A stretch of DNA of 64,000 bases from Amycolatopsis lexingtonensis. GTDB lineage: Bacteria > Actinomycetota > Actinomycetes > Mycobacteriales > Pseudonocardiaceae. Within the stretch, counting starts at the first letter, position 1. Each line of letters starts with the position of its first letter. The position numbers were made by a program, and so were the translations under genes. Positions 58,722 to 64,000 of this stretch are shown piece after piece. The stretch is taken from NCBI RefSeq assembly GCF_014873755.1, contig NZ_JADBEG010000001.1, positions 3,660,501-3,724,500 of the forward strand, given 5' to 3'. The notes under the pieces are model-generated. The model was not told the origin of the DNA. It made no database searches and was given only the letters and a program-made list of their open reading frames with translations.

Positions 58722-58990
58722 TCAGTACTTCCAGTTCGAGCCGGTGCCGCAATACTGTTCGACGGGGATCGGGTCGACGTCCTCGCGCATCTGGTCGGTA
58801 TTGAGGATGCCGTGCACGTGGTCCACCTCGTGGGCGACCAGGCGGGCGTCTCCATGCTCGAACAAGGTGATCTTGGTCTGCCCGTCGACGGTGGTGTGCT
58901 CGACGTGGATCACGTGCGAGCGCGGGACCTGGCCACGGACGTCGAAAAAGGACAAGCAGCCCTCGTACTGCTCATCGACGTCCCCCGCGG
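58722..58990 (-). pseudogene. peptide deformylase C-terminal fragment
   Basis: The minus-strand frame ending at 58722 reads QYEGCLSFFDVRG, VEHTTVDGQTKITLFEHGDA and RLVAHEVDHVHGILNTDQMR, ending PIPVEQYCGTGSNWKY. The EGCLS and HEVDH motifs carry the Cys and two His metal ligands of peptide deformylase. The first half with the GxGLAAPQ motif is absent; IS5-type sequence begins instead near 58990. Confidence 0.7.
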
Positions 58991-59421
58991 ACTCGATGGC
59001 CGCGTACTGGCGGACGAACCTCACCCTGCGGCAGCTGGCCCCGCTGTTCGGGCTCTCGAAGTCCGCCGCGGACCGGATCCTCGCCCACCTCGGGCCATTG
59101 CTCGCCCAGCAGCCTTGCAAGAGGTTCCGGAGGGACACCGTGCTGATCGTTGACGGCACTCTGGTTCTCACCCGTGACCACGCGATCGCGAAGCAGTCGA
59201 AGAACTGCCGGTCCTTCACCAACCACCAGGTCGTCATCGACGCCGACATCCGCCTGGCCGTCGCCGTCGGCCGGCCGGTCCCAGGGAACCGCAACGAGTG
59301 CAAGGCGTGGGAGGTGTCCGGTGCGAAGGATGCCGTCGGCCGGACCATCGTGATTGCTGACGGTGGCTACCGGGGAACTGGCCGGATCATCCCTGGCCGC
59401 CGTGAACCCGGCCAGTCCGAA
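58991..59421 (+). pseudogene. IS5-family transposase fragment
   Basis: From the ATG at 58996 the frame reads YWRTNLTLRQLAPLFGLSKS, DTVLIVDGTLVLTRDHAIAK, TNHQVVIDADIRLAVAVGRP and IVIADGGYRGTGRIIPGRRE, which match the DDE transposase of actinobacterial IS5-type elements. DGT and ADGG carry two catalytic acids. It ends at GQSE, where the sequence switches to an IS256-like tail, so the third catalytic region is missing. Confidence 0.7.
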
Positions 59422-59694
59422 CGTCGCACCGCCGTCATCCGCCTGGTCGGCGCGGTCCTGGCCGAGCAGAGCGACGAGTGGCCCGAAGCCCGCCGCTACA
59501 TGGGCCGCGCGCTCCTCGCCAGGGCCCGACTCCACCCGATCGGGTCAGAAACCGACGACCCCGCCCTGCCCACCGAACTCACCGCACAGCCTCAGACCGA
59601 GATCACCGAGTGGCCGTCTATACACCACTCCAGCGGACGTGACCCGGCCCACCGGTCAGCGTTTTCCCATGAGGGCCGACAAGGTGGCAGTTGA
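59422..59694 (+). pseudogene. IS256-family transposase C-terminal fragment
   Basis: Directly in frame with the IS5 piece, the sequence reads RTAVIRLVGAVLAEQSDEWP and EARRYMGRALLARARL, followed by PALPTELTA. This is the ending of IS256/Mutator transposases (usually LIGAVLAEQNDEW, RRYM). The last 30 codons are unlike any transposase. The join makes a chimeric open frame of no likely function. Confidence 0.65.
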
Positions 59695-59711
59695 GCCAAG
59701 ACACCGCAGGT

Positions 59712-60524
59712 CTACCGTACGCTCCTGGCATAGCCACCTGCACTCAGGCCGAACTCCCGCCGGAAGTGCCGATTGAGCTGGCTCTGGTCACAGTAACCAA
59801 GCTCGGCGGCGGTCTCTGCCACGGATCGTCCCGCTGCCAGCATGGACTTGGCGCGCGCCAAGCGCAACAGGGTCCGGTAATGGTGTGGCGGAACCCCGTA
59901 AGCCTGCCGGAAACTCCTGATCAAGTGGCGTTTGCTGCAACCGGCGACTGCCGCGAGGTCGTCGAGCTTGATGTTGGAGTTCAGTTGGCTGTGGAGCATC
60001 TCCCGTACTTGACGAAGCGATCGAGGACGAAGTGTCGGACTCGCTGCGCCGGGAGCATCCGCATGCCTGGTGAGCAGGACATTCAGCAAGCGGATCAGCG
60101 ACGACTCAAGATCCAACTCGTCCTCGCCGTGCGCCAAATCCCTGTGCAGCGCAGCGATGCCGTCGAAGAGGCCGCGGTCTGAATAGGTCACCTCGTGAAA
60201 GCGCGGCCGGCCTGTGCCGACCGGCATGAGGTCGGCGTCGAGGAACATCAGTTGCACAATGGCCTGGTCGTCAGCGGCGGCTTTGTCCTGTTCGAGGCAG
60301 CTCACGACCTCATGGGGCTCGATCACCGTCACCGCGCCAGGAACAGGGGGGCTCTGGGTTCGCCCGAGGTACTGAAAAGGGGGCGCGGAGCCGCCATGCG
60401 TGATCTTGACGGTGTACCCGCCGTTCACAGCGGTCGGGAAGTCACCATCCGCAGCGCGCACAACCAGGCTCTCGACTCCGAACCGTGCTCTTCTGCGACG
60501 CCCATCGGTTGCGGACTCAGCCAT
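59712..60524 (-). CDS. AraC-family transcriptional regulator
   Basis: The 270-residue protein has an N-terminal cupin-like sensing half (SLVVRAADGDFPTAV, VIEPHEVVSC) and a C-terminal double helix-turn-helix of AraC type: LDDLAAVAGCSKRHLIRSFR near residue 195 and SVAETAAELGYCDQSQLNRH near residue 240, ending FRREFGLSAGGYARS. Such regulators usually sense a small molecule and control a neighbouring catabolic gene. It is divergent from the alpha/beta hydrolase gene with about 300 bases between, so that is its probable target. Confidence 0.88.
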   Translation of the reverse strand: MAESATDGRRRRARFGVESLVVRAADGDFPTAVNGGYTVKITHGGSAPPFQYLGRTQSPPVPGAVTVIEPHEVVSCLEQDKAAADDQAIVQLMFLDADLMPVGTGRPRFHEVTYSDRGLFDGIAALHRDLAHGEDELDLESSLIRLLNVLLTRHADAPGAASPTLRPRSLRQVREMLHSQLNSNIKLDDLAAVAGCSKRHLIRSFRQAYGVPPHHYRTLLRLARAKSMLAAGRSVAETAAELGYCDQSQLNRHFRREFGLSAGGYARSVR

Positions 60525-60826
60525 GTCACTTTCGCCCTAGTTCGGTTTGTTCGATTGATCCTACAGTTCCCGGTAGAGCAAGTGCACCCGTCGTGCTAGG
60601 GAGGCATGACAGTCGATGATTGAGCCAGTCGTCCTCCCCTGCCGCAGGACCGCGGGACGAATACCTGACGAGATCTGTGCACCGCTGCGGAGATCGCCGT
60701 CCACACCGACCCCAGGTGCCGGGTGGCCGTCCCTGGCCGATCAGGCTCGCGGCCACGACCGCCGATTCCATGCCTACCACCAGTTACGACAGGCGCTATA
60801 TCGACACCCATCTCGAAAGGGCTCCG
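60525..60826. other. divergent control region of AraC and hydrolase genes
   Basis: About 300 bases with no supported gene. The open frame that extends the hydrolase upstream to 60620 is Arg/Pro-rich and lacks a ribosome binding site. Promoters and AraC sites should lie here; I see no clear direct repeat. Confidence 0.4.
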
Positions 60827-61801
60827 ATGAGCAAGCCGTACAGCGACGCCGCCAACATCCCGGTCAACGCGTCGCAACCCGTCCTCACCTACCACCCGGT
60901 CACCCTCGACGTTCCCGGCCGGCCCGTGCCGCTGGAGGTCAAGGTGTCGATCCCCGCGACCGGCACCGACCTGCCGCTCATCCTCCTGTCCCACGGGCAC
61001 GGGCTGGCGAACTTCCTGTCCTCCTACAACGGCTACGGGCCGCTGGCGAACTTCTTCGCCGCCCACGGGTTCGCGGTCATCCAGCCCACCCACCTGGACT
61101 CGACGGCCCTCGGTCTGCGCGACACCGACCTCAAGGACGCGCCCCTGTTCTGGCGTGACCGCGCCACCGACATGCACAACATCCTCGACCACCTCGACGA
61201 CATCGAGGCCGCCGTACCCGGTCTTGCCGAACGGCGGATCGACAGGGACCGTGTCGGTGCCGTAGGGCACTCCATGGGTGGCAACACCGTCTCCCTCCTC
61301 CTCGGAGCCCGGATGCTGGACCCGGAGGACGACCGGCCGAAGGACCTCTCCGACTCTCGCGTCAAGGCGGGAGTGCTCATCGGAGCTCCCGGCATCGGCA
61401 ACGACGAGCACTTCGCCGAGTGGGCCAAGACGAACTACCCGGTGCTGTATTACACCGACTTCGAGCAGATGGCAGGCAGCGCCCTGATCATCGTGGGCGA
61501 TCAGGACCTCAACCCCAACTTCTCCAACCGGCTCAGCTACCGTGCGGACGCTTACTCGGCCAGCCCCGGCGGCAACAAAACCATGGTGACCATGTACGGC
61601 GCTGGTCACATCTTCGGTGGCATATCCGGATATGACGCGGCAGAGACGAACGACGAGAATCCCGAGCGCGTGGCGACTCTGCGGGCTCTCGTGTGGGCCT
61701 ACTTGCGCAGCCAGCTCTACTCGGGCGACCCGTCCTGGAAGGACGCGGTGAATGCTCTGGAGAACGGTGAAGACCCGATGGCCATGGTCGAAACGAGGTA
61801 G
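60827..61801 (+). CDS. alpha/beta hydrolase, dienelactone hydrolase/chlorophyllase-like
   Basis: The 324-residue enzyme has the alpha/beta-hydrolase fold with LILLSHGHG (oxyanion region, about residue 50), the nucleophile elbow VGAVGHSMGGN (Ser near 147), an acid near IIVGDQDLNPN and the C-terminal GAGHIFGG histidine. No signal peptide is seen. The ATG at 60827 is chosen for GAAAGG six bases upstream. It likely cleaves an ester. The divergent AraC gene is its likely regulator. Confidence 0.82.
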   Translation: MSKPYSDAANIPVNASQPVLTYHPVTLDVPGRPVPLEVKVSIPATGTDLPLILLSHGHGLANFLSSYNGYGPLANFFAAHGFAVIQPTHLDSTALGLRDTDLKDAPLFWRDRATDMHNILDHLDDIEAAVPGLAERRIDRDRVGAVGHSMGGNTVSLLLGARMLDPEDDRPKDLSDSRVKAGVLIGAPGIGNDEHFAEWAKTNYPVLYYTDFEQMAGSALIIVGDQDLNPNFSNRLSYRADAYSASPGGNKTMVTMYGAGHIFGGISGYDAAETNDENPERVATLRALVWAYLRSQLYSGDPSWKDAVNALENGEDPMAMVETR

Positions 61802-61892
61802 TTCCGCGAGGTGGGCGGCGGTTCGACGGGCGCCGCCCACCGCACTTCATCGACACCATCCACCCCGCACGGATCGCACAGGAGCAACCGCC

Positions 61893-62408
61893 ATGTGGAC
61901 CACGTTCGCCGCGACCGTCGGCGGAAGCGCCGCCGGCCTCACCGGCCTCACCTTCATCGTTGTCGCCTTCCGCTTCGACGTCGTCGCCACCTCCCGGGAA
62001 TACCGCAACCGCGCCGCGCAAACCGTCTCCCTGTTCCTGACCACCACAGTCACCGCGTCGCTGGTCACCCTGCCGCAGCCGACCTGGGCACTCGGGGTCG
62101 AGCTGTTGGTCGCCGCAGCGGCAAGTGCAAGTCTGCTCTCGGTGCTCGACTACGCAGCCCGCCGTGGCACGTCCCAGCATGCGCAGCCCATCCTCGTCCT
62201 CGCGCTCGTCGTGTTCACGGCAGGTATCGCCGCCGCTGGACTGTTCGCCACCGTCGGCTCCACCGACGGAATGGGCTTCTACGCCGTAAGTTCGCTGCTC
62301 GGCCTCGTGTGGGGCGTCTACGGGACGTGGGTCTTCCTCACTCAGGCGGGCACAGATCAGATCAACGAACACCAACTCGAGGACCTCGACCAGGCAGTTA
62401 CCGGTTAA
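61893..62408 (+). CDS. hypothetical membrane protein
   Basis: A 171-residue protein with about five membrane segments, starting MWTTFAATVGGSAAGLTGLT and ending in an acidic tail (NEHQLEDLDQAVTG). AGGAG lies eight bases before the ATG. It follows the hydrolase by about 90 bases on the same strand and may be co-transcribed. Similar small membrane proteins of unknown role are common in actinomycetes. Confidence 0.7.
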   Translation: MWTTFAATVGGSAAGLTGLTFIVVAFRFDVVATSREYRNRAAQTVSLFLTTTVTASLVTLPQPTWALGVELLVAAAASASLLSVLDYAARRGTSQHAQPILVLALVVFTAGIAAAGLFATVGSTDGMGFYAVSSLLGLVWGVYGTWVFLTQAGTDQINEHQLEDLDQAVTG

Positions 62409-62785
62409 CGGACCATTATCGGCAGAGTGATCCACAGCGGCGGGCGGCGACCTGCGGCGGCCGCCCGGCAGGAGATTCGCGACTCGTGCACGTGGCGCCG
62501 GGGCACGTTCGAGGGACGTCGCCGCCGGGCGCCACGCCTGCGGTGCCGGTCGCCGGTAGCAGAGGGCGGTCGGGGTCCGGGGTAGATCGTCGGGGTCGGG
62601 GGCCGCTGTCCCGCTGAGCTCCGGGCGCCGGCGCGTCCCCCAACTCGGTGATCCGCGGTCCGGGGCGTCATCCCGGACGCGGCCAGCTCTCCGGAGTGCT
62701 GCTCGACAGCTACGCAGGGGCGGCGCGCGACAACACGGAGTTCGAATCCGCCAGCCCGTCGACCATGACCGGCTAGCGTGACCGG
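62409..62785. other. intergenic region, no gene supported
   Basis: About 375 bases. Minus-strand frames here continue antisense through the following gene and are shadows. A GAGTTCGAATCC string near 62735 recalls a tRNA T-arm but cannot form the stem, and no other tRNA part is present. Confidence 0.4.
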
Positions 62786-63553
62786 GTGAGCATCGAAAGC
62801 CACGACGCCGCCGATCCTGCCGTCGAGCCGGCGCCGCAGCGCGCAGGGGCGCACTGGTCGGCCCGCGACAGCGGGATCCTGCTTGACGGGCTCCGCAGCG
62901 GGATCCCTCTCCCCGATCTGGCTGTGTCCCTGCAACGCCGGGTCAGCGCTCTGCAGGCCCGCTGCAAGAAGATGCTTCCGCCGCACCTGCAGAACACTGT
63001 GCTGCGCGCCGACGCCGACGTGGTGCTGCGGGACCTGCTCGCCGCCGACCCGGCCTTCGACGTCGAAGCGAACCTCGATCGCACCACCTCCCGGCGCTGG
63101 AATCCCGCACGGGAAGAGATCCTGACCCAGGGCTGGAAAGACCGTCGGCCGCTGGCCGAGCTGGTCACCGCGGCGGCGGCGTCGGAGACCGAGATCGCCG
63201 GGCGGCTGATCCAGCTCGGGCTGGCGGCCGACAGCCTCGCCGTGGCCGAGCGGCTCGGCTACACCCCCGGCGGCGCCCTGGACCTGCGCTGCCGGATGAT
63301 GCGCGACCGCGCCGCCGCGAGCGTCTGGGTCCTGGTCGTCGACGGGCTCGAGGACGGCCGTCACGTCTCCCTGCACCCGACGCGCGGTGACGCGTGCGAT
63401 CACGCCGACATGATCATCGCGGCCGATGACGTCGACGCAGGTGCCGTCGTCGCCACCGTGGCGCAGCGGGCGATCGGATCGTCCCAAGGCCCCGTCGAGA
63501 TCATCAGGCAGCGGCAACCGCCGGCCACGACCGACGCCGCAGCCGGCGGCTGA
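62786..63553 (+). CDS. hypothetical protein with SANT/Myb-like start
   Basis: The 255-residue protein starts with GTG and has an N-terminal helical region HWSARDSGILLDGLRSGIPL and LPDLAVSLQRRVSALQARCK that resembles a SANT/Myb-type helix bundle, repeated in weaker form (WNPAREEILTQGWKDRRPLA). The C-terminal half is mixed alpha/beta. A DNA-binding role is possible. The family is not recognised, and the start lacks a strong ribosome binding site. Confidence 0.6.
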   Translation: MSIESHDAADPAVEPAPQRAGAHWSARDSGILLDGLRSGIPLPDLAVSLQRRVSALQARCKKMLPPHLQNTVLRADADVVLRDLLAADPAFDVEANLDRTTSRRWNPAREEILTQGWKDRRPLAELVTAAAASETEIAGRLIQLGLAADSLAVAERLGYTPGGALDLRCRMMRDRAAASVWVLVVDGLEDGRHVSLHPTRGDACDHADMIIAADDVDAGAVVATVAQRAIGSSQGPVEIIRQRQPPATTDAAAGG

Positions 63554-63620
63554 CCGGCGAGGCGTTTACTCAGGTTCGACCGGCGTCGCGGTCCGGGTCG
63601 CTGCGGAGTCGCGCCGGTGG

Positions 63621-64000
63621 TTAGGCCAGGGCGGCGAGCAGGCCGCGCCGGTGGTCCGGCCAGAGCCAGTGCAGCACGTCCTCGTGCAGCTCATCGACGC
63701 CGACCCAGCGGTCGCCGACGCTGTCCGGCAGGGCCGGGCGCTCGCTTCGCCCGAGGTCGACGTGGACGGTGAAAGTGCAGGTCCAGGCGTTCAGGGTGTG
63801 CGGGCTGCTGATCGGCCGGACCGCGCGCACGATCCGCATCCGCGCGTCGACCGGCACCCGTAACCCGGTCTCGTCGCCGACCTTGCGGGCCGCGGTGGTG
63901 AAGATCCCGCGCGTGGTGACCGTCCGGTCGCCGGCGCGCCACTGCGCGGGCGTGCGGCCCTCGTCGGCCGGGATCGCGTAGCCGCCGGTCAGGCACGGGA
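63621..64000 (-). CDS. NUDIX-like protein, partial at window end
   Basis: The C-terminal part of a protein ends at 63621 with VGDRWVGVDELHEDVLHWLW and RRGLLAALA. Near the edge, TTAARKVGDETGLRVPVD looks like the helix of a NUDIX box (AAxREVxEETG) with the first Glu changed, followed by MRIVRAVRPISSPHTLNAWT strands. The start lies beyond 64000. A NUDIX-fold hydrolase is likely, though a missing Glu could mean it is inactive. Confidence 0.6.
   Translation of the reverse strand, partial: PCLTGGYAIPADEGRTPAQWRAGDRTVTTRGIFTTAARKVGDETGLRVPVDARMRIVRAVRPISSPHTLNAWTCTFTVHVDLGRSERPALPDSVGDRWVGVDELHEDVLHWLWPDHRRGLLAALA

Noticed and set aside
62700..62765. A tRNA suggested by GAGTTCGAATCC
   Set aside because: The T-arm stem cannot pair properly and no anticodon or acceptor stem is visible.

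Overview
High-GC DNA with SARP, DevS-like, NarGHJI and STAND-type genes, GTG starts and strong GC at third codon positions points to a filamentous actinomycete. The gene families look most like Amycolatopsis or another member of the Pseudonocardiaceae; this is inferred from family resemblance only. No rRNA gene or intact tRNA gene was seen.

1-23.4 kb is accessory DNA rich in NTPases and conflict-type genes. It holds a YobI-like membrane P-loop NTPase cut by the window edge, an unknown membrane protein, a coupled zinc-ribbon/small-protein pair sharing a short motif, and relics of two transposases and one unknown gene. The most striking locus (10.3-16.9 kb, minus strand) encodes two paralogous membrane proteins, an EACC1-like protein and a 1,496-residue protein that joins an N-terminal caspase-like protease to an EccC/FtsK-type ATPase array. 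After it come a secreted NucA/NucB-type nuclease with a small possible partner, a nucleotide-cyclase-like protein, and a divergent AfsR/SARP regulator.

23.5-26.5 kb is a scar region with a decayed tRNA-Arg, three decaying type I-E CRISPR repeats without cas genes, a translationally coupled pair of terpenoid enzymes (phytoene-synthase-like and class I terpene synthase) and a broken universal stress gene.

26.5-43.5 kb is an anaerobic or hypoxic respiration island. narK, a hemerythrin gene and narGHJI form one minus-strand unit of about 8.6 kb. It is divergent from a membrane-anchored copper nitrite reductase fusion, followed by a small membrane protein, DoxX, a DevS-like oxygen/redox sensor kinase (frameshifted in this sequence), an Acg-like nitroreductase and a broken universal stress gene. 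Together they would import nitrate, reduce it to nitrite and then to nitric oxide, plausibly under DevR-type hypoxic control.

43.8-64 kb is again accessory and decayed. It has a lower-GC stretch with a duplicated palindromic module, several pseudogenes, an XRE/zinc-ribbon regulator coupled to a NUDIX gene, a TauD-like gene cut by an IS21 remnant, a NACHT-like NTPase with about 25 near-identical helical repeats, a TPR protein related to STAND regulators but lacking a Walker A, a mosaic of peptide deformylase, IS5 and IS256 fragments, and an AraC regulator divergent from an alpha/beta hydrolase. The window ends in a partial NUDIX-like gene.
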